Of a DNA stretch of 64,000 bases, positions 29,301 to 33,612 are shown in pieces. The notes beneath the pieces are model-generated. The model saw only the letters and a program-made list of their open reading frames with translations. It was not told where the DNA came from and ran no database searches. A program made the translations under genes and the position numbers. The DNA comes from Macrosoma leucophasiata (Eukaryota > Arthropoda > Insecta > Lepidoptera > Hedylidae). Within the stretch, counting starts at the first letter, position 1; each line of letters begins with the position of its first letter. The stretch covers positions 10,454,001 to 10,518,000 of the forward strand of contig JAWQUS010000019.1 of assembly GCA_036365455.1 (NCBI GenBank), written 5' to 3'.

Positions 29301-32272
29301 CTTCTTCAGGTACTGTTGAAGGGACATTTTCAATTGTTTCTTATCCTATTGTCACCTACCTTCTTCAGGTACTGTTGAAGGGACATTTTCAATTGTTTCT
29401 TATCCTATTGTCACCTACCTTCTTCAGGTTCACTAAAGTGATCCTTCTTCGCCGACCCAACACTCTCGATGCTCTTCCTCACTTCAGGCTTCTTCGGTTC
29501 AGGTTTCCGTCGGCTGTCCTCCGAGTGGTCTGACGATGACTTCCTCGAGGGTTTCGCTTGTTCCTTTTTCCTGGACGTGTCAGATTTGGCATCGCTCTCC
29601 GAGTCTGAACCCGATGATGAAGAGGATTTGTCTTGAAATCGAAACGAAATGAAAGATTTAATGGTGTATATTAAAATAACTAGCGACCCGCCCTGGCTTC
29701 GCACGGGTATAATTTACTATTTATAGTGGGGACGCGCACTACTTCTTTGACAAAAAACGTGATGTCTCGGTAAATATAAGTACGATATTGATAAATTATA
29801 GTTATAAAACTTTCTTTTTTTTTTATGAGTATTAATAAATAAATCTTTAAGCCCAATCTTCCTCAGAAAACTCTCTCACCAACATTTCAAACAGGAACAA
29901 AATCAGTTCACAAATGCGGTGGTGCCTACACCCGCGAGCTCCGTCACTGGAGCTCTACCACCAGTAAAATGTTTTTTTTATTAGGTTTGACTCTAATAAA
30001 AAAAAAGGAAACATACCATTTTTTTTATCATCTTCGTCCCAATCTGATTCACTGTCCGATGATTTACTCTTTGATTTGGAAGGTGGTGGTGATTCACCTG
30101 GTTTCTTTTTTTTCTTAGCCAAGTTTAGGAATTGCTGTAACAAACATATTTTTATGCTGTGGTTACATCATTTTACCACAAATTTATTAAAGTATGAGTT
30201 ACGAAAAAAATTACATCGTAACTTTAAGTGTTATCTGCAACAGGCTGACTGTTTAAGAATTTTTAAAATCTGTACAGTGGTTCCTTAGATTAGCTCGTTC
30301 AAAAAAACAAACAATCATACTCCTCAGCTTTATATTATTAGTAAGTATAGTCGGTACTGAACCATATAGGTACTATACTACATTATTAATTACATAAGAT
30401 AGTAATAAATAAGTACATACACAAAATGAACCACTCTATAAATAATAATAAAGTGTAACTAAGCCAAAAAAATGTTCAATGTAAAGAGCATAAATGAGAC
30501 ACACAGTACAAATATGAACAGTATGGAAACTACGTATAAAACATTTGAATAGGGATGTTACCAGCCCCGCGGCTGATGTGGATCATAAGCGATCTACTCG
30601 GTTAAGCATTACGGGCGCGGTCAGGTGTGTGATGGGTGACCACTAGAGACAAATTAAAATGCGCGTTTCCATGCTTCGGAGGGCACGTTAAGCGGTTGGT
30701 CTCGGTTGCTATCGATAGATAGCAGTTGTTAAAACCTTCTCAGAAGACTTATGGGCGGTTTGAAAACATCCCACAGCAGGTTGGCCACTTATCCTTATCT
30801 CCACCAATCCGCATTGGAGCCACGTGGTGGAGTAAGCTCCAGGCCTCCCAAGGAGGGGAGAGACTAGTGCCCAGCAGTGGGATGTATAATGGGTTGCCAT
30901 TATTATTATTATACATAAACATTTCAGTGACTTTATAGATACATCACAAATCCACAGTGAGCAATTTGACTAATGAGTACTACTAGTAGCACTCTATTTA
31001 AACTGTTGTATAATGTGTTTATGTAAATGACCTTGTGTATGAGCCTTTAGGCTTGCATAAGGTAAGAAATTAATGATGGTACGTAACTTCACGCCTGTAA
31101 TCCCCGAAGGGGTAGGCAGAGGTAAATGCATGCATTCAAGCATACATGCAAACACCCACGATTCGCCGGTTACGTTTTGGGCCATGTAACAGGTGGCGAG
31201 CCTGTTGACAGCTCCGGGCACATTACCAAACTTTGAGGTACTGGGAAATTTCCAGAAAATGGAAAAATCCCAATAGAACCAGAGATAAAGGCTTTTTCAC
31301 CATTATCTCTGATAACCCCCTACCCGGGAATCGAACCCAGGACCTCAGCGTAGTAGTAGTGGCCTGCTACCACTAGGCTACCGAGGCAGTTAATGATGGT
31401 AGAGCTGAAAAGCAATGCACTAATAATAGTAGCGCCTTTCATTGATACTAAATAGTAGTGATGAGTACCCTACCACCTCTCATATTTTTTTTTTGTATGC
31501 AATTTTCATTAAACAACATATGTTTATCCATTAAAAAAAAAAACAAGAATGTCTGAACACAACACTGTCTGAAACACTTGTCTTTTCCATTGAACATAAT
31601 GTGATATAGTTACTTACATACCTACATAGATACTCATATATGAAACAATCAATTTACTACCTATATAAGGTTGTCTAAGGGCAATTGCCACAAGAAAAGA
31701 GAAACTTTATTATTATAAGGTGAGCGTGAATGCTACAGTAGCTTTTTTCATTATTTATCAAGATAATTTGCAAGAACTACATGGATTAATAATGATAGAA
31801 TTCTGCTGATTATACACTTTAATGGCACATCTAAACTTACGACTTTTATTTTGACATCACATCCATATTATGCCATCCCACATTAGCAAGTACTGGGTTC
31901 CATATAGAAAATGTTATTTTTAACAAACTTTTGCATGAGTCACGTCTGGAGAACATCTTTCTAGACTTTTAAACGAAGAAAACACTGCACTTTCTAAGTC
32001 ATGATGCAGACATGTTTTTCAAAGCGTAAAAGCCTTTTTTCTTCCACAATTCAATAGGTAATGCGCATAAGACATAATTAGACACTCCGGACATTGATCT
32101 TGGCCCAAATACGCAGTCAAAATCTTGAAGGAATGTCGACAAAACCAATTGCCAGATTAAACTATGTACATAACCTACGTTTATTATAGGTGAATACACT
32201 TACGGAGTCCAAATCTGAACACTCGCTGCTAGAATCTGAATCGATTAACGGTTTATTTTTCCGTTTAGCCAT
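2236..32272 (-). CDS. Rtf1: Rtf1, Paf1-complex elongation factor (17 exons, C-terminus outside window)
   Basis: Seventeen exons join in phase to 718 codons. Order in the protein: acidic/serine-rich N-terminus (residues 1-154), a conserved block with [13 protein letters not shown] and [15 protein letters not shown] (155-194), which lies in the region known in Rtf1 as the histone-modification domain, a charged Arg/Lys/Glu linker (195-425), the Plus3 domain (about 425-558; [54 protein letters not shown]), and a coiled-coil tail (559-718; [33 protein letters not shown]). Rtf1 promotes H2B monoubiquitination and pol II elongation; the Plus3 domain binds the phosphorylated Spt5 C-terminal repeat. 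Human RTF1 has about 710 residues, so a modest C-terminal portion is missing. The start is set by an in-frame TAG at 32288-32290 just upstream of the ATG. Orthology is read from family knowledge; exon edges are read from the sequence. Confidence 0.95.
2400..2960 (+). mobile_element. Family D repeat split by a LINE 3-prime end
   Basis: Left part 2405-2545 (GCCTAACTAGCAAACTAGCA, ATGTCGCTACTGCCACC) and right part 2887-2945 (GGAAGAGCGGCTGGACTAG through CTCGCCTGAA) are adjacent in the uninterrupted copies at 16490 and 20385. Here a LINE tail sits between them. Confidence 0.75.
2555..2886 (+). mobile_element. 5-prime-truncated LINE 3-prime end (CR1/L2-group-like)
   Basis: Matches the last roughly 330 bp of the LINE at 7968-11310, ending with AGAGGTGCCTGTCACCC, AATAAATGAG and a short TTCTGA-type repeat tail. 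The insertion broke the family D repeat. Confidence 0.85.
3510..3608 (-). CDS. Rtf1: Rtf1 exon 16 (residues 653-685)
   Basis: Phase 0 to 0, 99 nt; acceptor TTATTTCAG, donor GTGTGT. Encodes [18 protein letters not shown], aligned with the human DPFTRRQCKP block that follows the coiled coil. GC-rich compared with its AT-rich flanks. The complementary frame is also open but has no splice support. Confidence 0.92.
3968..4310 (-). mobile_element. RTE-type LINE 3-prime end
   Basis: Minus-strand translation gives [19 protein letters not shown] and [20 protein letters not shown], the C-terminus of the RTE-group reverse transcriptase, followed by the tail CTGGCGTGAAGATACATAC. An internal gap of about 10 codons after SLR and frame loss near the end show decay. 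The same family is at 16690 (+), 23298 (-), 24625 (+), 42590 (-) and 42917 (-). Confidence 0.88.
4647..4842 (+). mobile_element. Family A repeat, 5-prime truncated
   Basis: Begins at AAATGGTGGTGTTCAGCACT and runs to AACATCAATGTGAACTGCATG plus A run. Lacks the first hairpin of the family. Confidence 0.8.
5154..5322 (-). CDS. Rtf1: Rtf1 exon 15 (residues 596-652)
   Basis: 169 nt, phase 2 in and 0 out; acceptor GTGATGACCAG, donor GTGAGC. Encodes [20 protein letters not shown] then [20 protein letters not shown], matching human [28 protein letters not shown]. Forms the main coiled coil. A 17-bp copy of its acceptor junction (TCGTCGCCCCTGGTCAT on the plus strand) recurs at 5099-5115 in the next intron. 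Confidence 0.95.
5455..5660 (-). mobile_element. LINE 3-prime end fragment
   Basis: Reverse copy of the tail of the 7968-11310 LINE: CAGAATCAGAATCAGAAACT, then GGGTGACAGGCACCTCTTAT and onward to GTAAAAAGTATATCAGTAGA. Only the 3-prime untranslated part is left. Confidence 0.85.
5731..6002 (+). mobile_element. Family A repeat, near full length
   Basis: Begins ACTGGTGGTAGAGCTCCAGT and ends CCACTTTCATGAC plus nine A. The 5-prime end folds as GGTGG..GAGCTCC / GGAGCTC..CACC in the consensus of the copies here. The A-rich 3-prime end and variable 5-prime truncation among copies suggest retroposition. No convincing tRNA or 5S promoter was recognised. Confidence 0.85.
6246..6492 (+). mobile_element. 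Non-autonomous Helitron with both ends visible
   Basis: 247 bp starting TC after an A (6245) and ending CTAG before a T (6493), the A/T target typical of Helitrons. A GC hairpin (CGCGGGCGGAGCCGCG) sits about 8 nt before the CTAG end. The body holds the common lepidopteran phrases GTGAAAGTTTCTTTG and TTTGTCCGTCAATCACGCC. No Rep/helicase code. Confidence 0.8.
6528..6668 (+). mobile_element. Family C SINE, decayed fragment
   Basis: Retains GGTAGCAGACCACTACTACT of the tRNA-like head and the downstream TCCATTTTCTGGAAATTTTC and GTGCCCGGAGATGTCAACA. The B box is lost by an internal deletion. Confidence 0.7.
6670..7918. other. AT-rich intron stretch, nothing assignable
   Basis: Part of the 7.4-kb Rtf1 intron between exons 14 and 15. 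No exon-like frame with splice sites, no repeat family shared elsewhere in the window. The phrase GTATTCGTATTA..GTCAGAGTCTTCAGTC at 7310-7380 weakly resembles 4580-4640. Confidence 0.5.
7968..11310 (+). mobile_element. Nearly complete non-LTR retrotransposon (CR1/L2/Daphne-like)
   Basis: 3343 bp flanked by a perfect 7-bp target duplication TAAATGC (7961-7967 and 11311-11317). It has one endonuclease/reverse-transcriptase reading frame, about 430 bp of 3-prime untranslated sequence and a TTCTGA-type microsatellite tail instead of poly(A). That tail and the LTEHWL / SDHSGQ endonuclease motifs point to the CR1/L2/Daphne group; the exact clade is not certain. No ORF1 is present, so it is 5-prime truncated or its ORF1 lies in sequence never copied here. 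It is the source type of the tails at 2555, 5455 and 42185. Confidence 0.92.
7994..10873 (+). pseudogene. LINE endonuclease-reverse transcriptase with one in-frame stop
   Basis: A single frame of 960 codons is broken only by TAA at 9785-9787. N-terminal apurinic-type endonuclease: HQNIQG, LTEHWL (catalytic Glu), VYRPP, CGDFNIN and SDHSGQ near residue 215. Reverse transcriptase: [28 protein letters not shown] (first catalytic Asp, just before the stop), [10 protein letters not shown], and FADDT at 10013-10027 (second and third Asp). The C-terminus has the usual [10 protein letters not shown] and LQKRAIRAM segments. The frame is the same on both sides of the stop, so one substitution could account for it. 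Relatives recruit their own RNA and prime reverse transcription on nicked target DNA. Confidence 0.93.
11756..11901. mobile_element. Family F MITE, full copy
   Basis: 146 bp with the 20-bp TIR intact at both ends; inserted in the orientation opposite to the copy at 1913. Confidence 0.8.
11905..12545. other. AT-rich intron stretch, nothing assignable
   Basis: No exon, TIR or repeat recognised. Several long AT runs; the region 12050-12140 shares only general composition with 6720-6860. Confidence 0.45.
12546..12752. mobile_element. Rearranged pieces of family C SINE
   Basis: Three pieces in alternating orientation: 12548-12610 (+, CACCTGTTACATGGGCCAAA), 12630-12692 (-, TGAAGGGGTAGGCAGAGGTA) and 12700-12752 (+, GGATTACAGGCGTGAAGTTA). 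Together they form a partly self-complementary stretch next to Rtf1 exon 14. Confidence 0.65.
12769..12881 (-). CDS. Rtf1: Rtf1 exon 14 (residues 559-595)
   Basis: 113 nt, phase 0 in and 2 out; acceptor CTCTATTACAG, donor GTGAGT. Encodes [15 protein letters not shown] and [18 protein letters not shown], aligned with the human [30 protein letters not shown] stretch just after Plus3. Confidence 0.95.
12912..13003. mobile_element. Family F MITE, truncated
   Basis: Left TIR and about 90 bp are kept; the sequence then passes directly into family A, so a later event removed the other half. Confidence 0.7.
13005..13478. mobile_element. Two opposed family A fragments with a G/C-run insert
   Basis: 13005-13130 is the reverse body of A. 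At 13147 a forward copy starts (ACTGGTGGTAGAATTTCAGT), breaks at 13183 and resumes at 13452 with GGCACCACCGCATTACCTA. The 270-bp insert has homopolymeric G and C runs (13233-13250, 13320-13331) and repeated GTGACG. Confidence 0.6.
13485..13580 (+). repeat. Family N short repeat
   Basis: Phrases ATCGCCACGCTTGGC, GGATTGGCGATCGCAGTGG and ATCCCGCGTTGTTATTTTTA. The same order is present at 43618-43752 (-) and 55020-55100 (+), and a part at 22425-22470. Confidence 0.65.
13909..14037 (-). CDS. Rtf1: Rtf1 exon 13, end of Plus3 (residues 516-558)
   Basis: 129 nt, phase 0 to 0; acceptor TTTTTTTTCAAG, donor GTAAGT. Encodes [14 protein letters not shown] and [18 protein letters not shown], matching human [30 protein letters not shown]. 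Confidence 0.95.
14175..14300. repeat. Family L repeat
   Basis: TTCAAATTGGTCTACAAGGA then CACTTTTGCATTGTCGGGTT and TTAATAAATACCAATTTAAT. Near-identical copies at 21815 and 63824. Class unknown. Confidence 0.65.
14300..16195. other. Intron stretch with an LTR-like promoter segment
   Basis: No exon recognised. 14808-14925 is unusually GC-rich. At 15856 a TATATAA box is followed after about 30 nt by AGTTTGTCC, and an AATAAA signal lies at 16049-16054, an order seen in LTRs. No matching TG..CA ends with a target duplication could be found, so an LTR is only a possibility. Confidence 0.3.
16198..16255 (+). mobile_element. Family A repeat, last 50 bp only
   Basis: CATCACTTAACATCAATGTG to CTTATATAAAAAAAA; 5-prime truncated, lying 31 nt beyond the splice donor of Rtf1 exon 12. 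Confidence 0.75.
16286..16417 (-). CDS. Rtf1: Rtf1 exon 12, Plus3 core (residues 472-515)
   Basis: 132 nt, phase 0 to 0; acceptor TTTTACAACAG, donor GTAAGT. Encodes [30 protein letters not shown] and [11 protein letters not shown], nearly the human sequence. This is the part of Plus3 known to form the Spt5-binding surface. Confidence 0.97.
16490..16690 (-). mobile_element. Family D repeat
   Basis: AAACGGAAAGAAAAATTTGACTT leader, B-box-like GACTCGAACTC and CTCTTCCAACTGAGCTACCG, then the non-tRNA part GATTGCCTAACTAGCAAACT to ATGTCGCTACTGCCACC. Abuts an RTE fragment. Confidence 0.75.
16690..17106 (+). mobile_element. RTE-type LINE 3-prime end
   Basis: Longest open copy of the family C-terminus: [55 protein letters not shown] and stop within GACCTGGCGTGA. 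Upstream, 16695-16760 still codes [25 protein letters not shown] sequence in another frame, so it is frameshifted. Confidence 0.88.
17300..17470 (-). mobile_element. Family B SINE, head lost
   Basis: Keeps the B box region CGGGGATCGAACCCGCGG and body to TGCGCTTACACTCACAG, with a CA repeat at 17370-17382. The tRNA-like A-box end is missing. Confidence 0.75.
17600..17830. repeat. Helitron-like or related dispersed repeat
   Basis: ACTAGCTGTGCCCGTGACTT at one end and GACGCAGCTAGTATAAAAGT inside, plus CAGTGAAAGTCCCGTCAAAATCGG; the same phrases occur at 43260-43530 in reverse order. CTAG ends suggest Helitron but the 5-prime TC end is not fixed. Confidence 0.45.
18345..18641 (-). mobile_element. 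Family A repeat, full length
   Basis: Runs from the T-rich tail complement at 18345 to CTCTACCACCAGT; about 99 bp before Rtf1 exon 11 on the plus strand. Low divergence from the copies at 38398 and 59955. Confidence 0.85.
18740..18845 (-). CDS. Rtf1: Rtf1 exon 11, start of Plus3 (residues 436-471)
   Basis: 106 nt, phase 2 in and 0 out; acceptor TTTTTCATCAG, donor GTATGT. Encodes [16 protein letters not shown], then [18 protein letters not shown], aligned with human [35 protein letters not shown]. Too short and lacking a Met start to be seen as an open frame; found by splice logic. The usual Trp-Cys after KLER is Leu-Val here. Confidence 0.95.
19400..19640 (-). mobile_element. Helitron-like repeat, type 2
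   Basis: Starts ACTAGCTGACCCGGCAAACT (complement of the hairpin plus CTAGT end) and runs to AACGAACAGCAATTGATTTT. Confidence 0.6.
20098..20224 (-). CDS. Rtf1: Rtf1 exon 10 (residues 394-435)
   Basis: 127 nt, phase 1 in and 2 out; acceptor TTATTAACAG, donor GTATTT. A serine run, then charged [17 protein letters not shown] and [11 protein letters not shown], which matches human EELNRVRLSRHKLERW at the entry to Plus3. Confidence 0.93.
20385..20700 (-). mobile_element. Family D repeat with long flank
   Basis: tRNA-like module at 20414-20487, then GGTAGCAGTAGCGCCATCTA and GCATTAACACATGCTTGTGA. Very close to 1555-1850, so both derive from one larger source copy. Confidence 0.75.
21168..21461 (-). 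mobile_element. Family A repeat, full length
   Basis: T-rich start at 21168, CCTCTGTGCCG in the middle, and the GAGCTCCGTCACTGGAGCTC hairpin at the end. Confidence 0.85.
21815..21945. repeat. Family L repeat
   Basis: Same phrases as at 14175, preceded by a short GT microsatellite (21776-21794). Confidence 0.65.
22315..22470 (-). mobile_element. 5S-like SINE, family E, head fragment
   Basis: Minus strand reads GATCGCAAACGATCTACTCC then a 5S-like GGTCGGGAGTGTGAT, and GTGCCCTCCGAAACAC in complement. It merges with family N at 22425. Confidence 0.6.
22556..22667 (-). CDS. Rtf1: Rtf1 exon 9 (residues 357-393)
   Basis: 112 nt, phase 0 in and 1 out; acceptor CCCTGCCACAG, donor GTACAA. Encodes [20 protein letters not shown], aligned with human PLKTSEVYSDDEEEEEDD. 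Confidence 0.93.
23298..23760 (-). mobile_element. RTE-type LINE, reverse transcriptase fragments
   Basis: Two frames. 23549-23737 has [20 protein letters not shown], the first catalytic motif; 23323-23600 has [18 protein letters not shown] to the C-terminus. The core between them, including the ADD box, is deleted. It ends 16 bp from Rtf1 exon 8, so it inserted almost at the splice donor. Confidence 0.88.
23776..24002 (-). CDS. Rtf1: Rtf1 exon 8 (residues 281-356)
   Basis: 227 nt, phase 1 in and 0 out; acceptor TTTCTCCCAG, donor GTGAGT. GC-rich. Contains [31 protein letters not shown] and [19 protein letters not shown]; corresponds to human [22 protein letters not shown]. Other open frames over this exon are overlaps without family support. 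Confidence 0.93.
24015..24168 (-). mobile_element. Family A repeat, 3-prime half
   Basis: T-rich end next to the acceptor of exon 8, then ATGGAAGTGGTAAACAATGC to CTGTGCCGGAAATTAC. Its T-rich tail complement lies about 10 nt upstream of the exon in the gene direction, on the side of the polypyrimidine tract. Confidence 0.75.
24270..24483 (+). mobile_element. tRNA-like SINE, family B
   Basis: GACCCGGTTAGTGCAGTAGT head, B box GGTTCAATCC, tail AAGCGTATATATATAAAAAA. Lies 15 bp from the donor end of Rtf1 exon 7. Confidence 0.82.
24498..24587 (-). CDS. Rtf1: Rtf1 exon 7 (residues 251-280)
   Basis: 90 nt, phase 1 in and 1 out; acceptor TATTGTTCACAG, donor GTCAGT, the same non-consensus donor as exon 6. 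Encodes [18 protein letters not shown] and EIQDDGKDA. Being symmetric (phase 1/1, 90 nt) it could be skipped without a frameshift. Confidence 0.85.
24625..24712 (+). mobile_element. RTE-type LINE, last 85 bp
   Basis: GGCACGAGAGGTATGTCAGG through CCGTTAGGGACCTGGCGTGA and an ATAC repeat tail. Confidence 0.75.
25030..25457 (+). pseudogene. LINE reverse-transcriptase C-terminus, decayed
   Basis: In-frame pieces [36 protein letters not shown] and then 25253-25456, ending [20 protein letters not shown]. This is the typical C-terminus of Jockey/CR1-superfamily elements. Two stops interrupt it. Flanked on both sides by inverted TTGCACCACAACATTTGTTAA-type sequence (24975 and 25590), so it may have been carried in or trapped by a TIR element. 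Confidence 0.75.
25683..25830 (+). mobile_element. Family E SINE, 3-prime part
   Basis: CTTATGGGCGGTTTGAAAAC to GTGGAGTAAGCTCCAGGCCT; the 5S-like head is absent. Confidence 0.7.
26150..26316 (-). CDS. Rtf1: Rtf1 exon 6 (residues 195-250)
   Basis: 167 nt, phase 2 in and 1 out; acceptor GTTCGTAACAG, donor GTCAGT. Encodes [18 protein letters not shown] and a run of Arg-rich blocks ([20 protein letters not shown]). Human has [21 protein letters not shown] here, so Lys is replaced by Arg. It is one of the most GC-rich stretches of the window; three other frames are open by composition only. Confidence 0.93.
26396..26660 (+). mobile_element. Family A repeat
   Basis: GCTCCAGTGACGGAGCTCGC start, CATTAC..AAAAAAA end 7 nt before the donor end of exon 5. 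Confidence 0.82.
26667..26786 (-). CDS. Rtf1: Rtf1 exon 5 (residues 155-194)
   Basis: 120 nt, phase 2 in and 2 out; acceptor TTGTTCGCAG, donor GTAACT. Encodes [20 protein letters not shown] and [17 protein letters not shown]. Nearly identical to human [34 protein letters not shown]; this block is among the most conserved in Rtf1 and lies where the histone-modification domain has been mapped. Family A copies flank it within 30 bp on both sides. Confidence 0.96.
26815..27098 (+). mobile_element. Family A repeat
   Basis: Full length, with the variant phrase TTGTGTTGTGTTGACCTTTG also present at 53262; those two copies share a sub-family. Confidence 0.82.
27110..27440 (+). mobile_element. Family K arm with a 26-bp hairpin
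   Basis: AGAGAATATGTAATACCG start. At 27132-27189 a near-perfect inverted repeat is formed by GGGACGTTGTAGTGTCCATT and its complement around TATACGTATATA. The rest (GAGAGGCAGTTGAATAAACT, GCGAGCGAGCGGTCTATTT, TGTCCGGGGTGTG) is shared with 39944-40740. Confidence 0.7.
27622..27902 (+). mobile_element. tRNA-like SINE, family C
   Basis: Head CTCGGTAGCCTAGTGGTAGC, B box GGTTCAATTCC, body CGCCATCTGTTACATGGGCC and end GGCGTGAAGTTAC. Full length. Confidence 0.83.
27978..28041 (-). CDS. Rtf1: Rtf1 exon 4 (residues 134-154)
   Basis: 64 nt, phase 1 in and 2 out; acceptor TTATTTCCAG, donor GTGAGT. Encodes [20 protein letters not shown]; joined to exon 3 it makes PEEGEV, as in human PEEGEVSDSDS. Too short to appear as an open frame on its own. 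Confidence 0.93.
28154..28440 (+). mobile_element. Family A repeat
   Basis: Full length with a 10-A tail, inserted after a 65-bp fragment of family C (28076-28140, -). Confidence 0.82.
28745..29428. repeat. 12-unit minisatellite carrying Rtf1 splice-donor copies
   Basis: Units start at 28745, 28799, 28858, 28912, 28966, 29025, 29079, 29133, 29192, 29251, 29310 and 29369, with length 54 or 59 bp (the longer ones carry an extra CCTAT, except the third). On the minus strand each unit has CCCTTCAACAG, then TACCTGAAGAAG, then GTAGGTGAC. The last two are the end of Rtf1 exon 3 (CCTGAAGAAG) with its donor GTAGGTGAC. The real exon abuts the array. The four right-hand units are nearly identical, the left ones more diverged; one unit has lost the donor (GGAAAAA) and the first full one has GC for GT. 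Confidence 0.93.
29419..29631 (-). CDS. Rtf1: Rtf1 exon 3 (residues 63-133)
   Basis: 213 nt, phase 1 in and 1 out; acceptor CGATTTCAAG, donor GTAGGT. Encodes a Ser/Lys-rich disordered region: [35 protein letters not shown] and DHFSEPEE. The donor is the parent of, or a member of, the minisatellite that follows in the intron. Confidence 0.93.
29914..29966 (-). mobile_element. Family A, first 50 bp only
   Basis: Only the terminal hairpin GAGCTCCGTCACTGGAGCTC with CACCACC side arms remains, a 3-prime-truncated form not expected from simple 5-prime truncation. Confidence 0.7.
30017..30134 (-). CDS. Rtf1: Rtf1 exon 2 (residues 24-62)
   Basis: 118 nt, phase 0 in and 1 out; acceptor GTTTGTTACAG, donor GTATGT. 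Encodes [20 protein letters not shown] and [15 protein letters not shown]; human has LLSLAKRKR and SDSDDEW at the same place. Confidence 0.95.
30557..30912 (+). mobile_element. 5S-rRNA-like SINE, family E, full length
   Basis: Head: GATCATAAGCGATCTACTCG, GGTTAAGCATTACGGGCGCG, then TGTGATGGGTGACCAC. This follows the order of the 5S internal promoter (AAGC..A box, intermediate element, then the GATGGGTGACC C box). Body: GTGCTTCGGAGGGCACG-type, CTATCGATAGATAGC, GTGGAGTAAGCTCCAGGCCT; ends in a TTATTATTA tail. The match to 5S is by eye. Confidence 0.75.
31083..31392 (-). mobile_element. tRNA-like SINE, family C, full length
   Basis: The best-preserved copy: GTAACTTCACGCCTGTAATC to B box GGGAATCGAACCCAGG and head CTACCACTAGGCTACCGAGG. 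Confidence 0.85.
31395..32200. other. Rtf1 intron 1, unassigned part
   Basis: AT-rich; no repeat of the window recognised and no exon-like frame with splice signals. Confidence 0.5.
32204..32272 (-). CDS. Rtf1: Rtf1 exon 1 (residues 1-23)
   Basis: ATG at 32272-32270 with an in-frame TAG 18 nt upstream; 69 nt, phase 0 out, donor GTAAGT. Encodes [20 protein letters not shown], parallel to human [21 protein letters not shown]. No TATA box is evident in the 100 bp upstream, as usual for a housekeeping gene. Confidence 0.95.
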
Positions 32273-32644
32273 TTTTAATTTACCCAGCTAATAGCAATAC
32301 GTTACAAAATATTTTTTTCTTTACGTTACGAAGTCGCCCGTCAACAACTACACAAAATGAATGAAAGAAAACGATTTCTTTGCAGCTTTGGTGCTACGCC
32401 ATAGATGAAATAGTCGTACCAACACCAATACTACCAAACCAAATTTTCAACTACTAAATCTGTAGTACTACCATAGTCTAAAGAAAACGAACATGTTAAT
32501 TACCTTCAGATATCGCAATGTACTTATGCTGTGGTACTACTATGAGTTCGATGTAGTGAAGTCATTGATATAGGGTTTTTTTGTATATCAATGAGTGAAG
32601 TGTAGGCACAGCACTTAGTCACAGTACAAATATGTATGTATGGA

Positions 32645-33612
32645 AATTTATTTTATTGGTTACCCTAAAAGTATTGGATAAATAAATATTATTTGTTTTT
32701 GAAACTTAGAACTAGTCAATAAGTTAGTGTTAAGATATTATTAAAAGGATTCAAACGTTGCGAGAGTGAAATGACAAAAAAGGCCTATATAAAATTGCAG
32801 TTTGTTATGACATCACAGCGCAGCGTGCTACAATACCATTGAATTGAATGGTGAAATCAAGAAGTTTTGAAATATCTTCGTCAATACTACGTTTTTGTGT
32901 ATGTAACGTTGATATACTTACTAAAAGTTGTTGGAAATTGTACAAAAAAAATCTAAAAGTTAAGTAAATTACTTTTGAAAAAAAATCCCTTGATTACGCA
33001 CTCTCCAAGTTGTGATTATATAGTTTCCTGTATACACCTAATCATCTAACACATGGGTATAGATTTCGGTCAGTGAATATGACAAATCCACCTTATCCAT
33101 ATATAATATCCGCTATCCTATGATATTCCATCAGTACAGATCACTTTGGAAACTAAGCCCATTTTATAAAATGTTTACCTACACTCCATTGAAGCAACAG
33201 GGATGTCACTTAATTTTTTTTATTGGTTACCCTGTAATAGTATTGGATAAATAAATACTATTTGTCTTTGAAACATATAGTCAATAAGTACTTAAAAGTT
33301 GTTAAGATATAACGATTCAAAATGTTGCGAATAGTGAAATGACTCAAAACGGCTTAAATGACCCGGTTAGTCCAGCGGTGCGAAATCACCGTTTGATTCG
33401 AAGGGTCGCGGGTCCGATCCCCGCACCGGAACAAATATTTGTATGGCCTACAGATATTTGTTTCGGGTCTAGGTGTTTGTGTATGTGCTGTATGTGTACA
33501 ACGGCACCCACGACACAGGTTTATATTATACCTACCTACTGTGGGACTGTGAGTGTAAGCGTATTTTATTTTTTAATTTTTATATAAATTTGCAGCACGT
33601 TATGACGTCACA
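32645..33612. repeat. Duplicated segment, second copy split by a SINE
   Basis: 32645-32830 (TTTATTGGTTACCCTAAAAG to TTGTTATGACATCACAGCG) recurs at 33218-33610 (TTTATTGGTTACCCTGTAAT to GTTATGACGTCACACCGCGG). The second copy carries the family B SINE between GGCTTAAAT and ATATAAATTTGCAG, while the first has GGCCTATATAAAATTGCAG there. Confidence 0.8.
33358..33580 (+). mobile_element. tRNA-like SINE, family B, full length
   Basis: GACCCGGTTAGTCCAGCGGT head, B box GGTCCGATCC, CACGACACAGGTTTATATTA, T-rich tail. Sits inside the duplicated segment. Confidence 0.85.

Noticed and set aside
28741..29430. CRISPR-like array
   Set aside because: The units are contiguous tandem repeats without unique spacers and the genome is animal.
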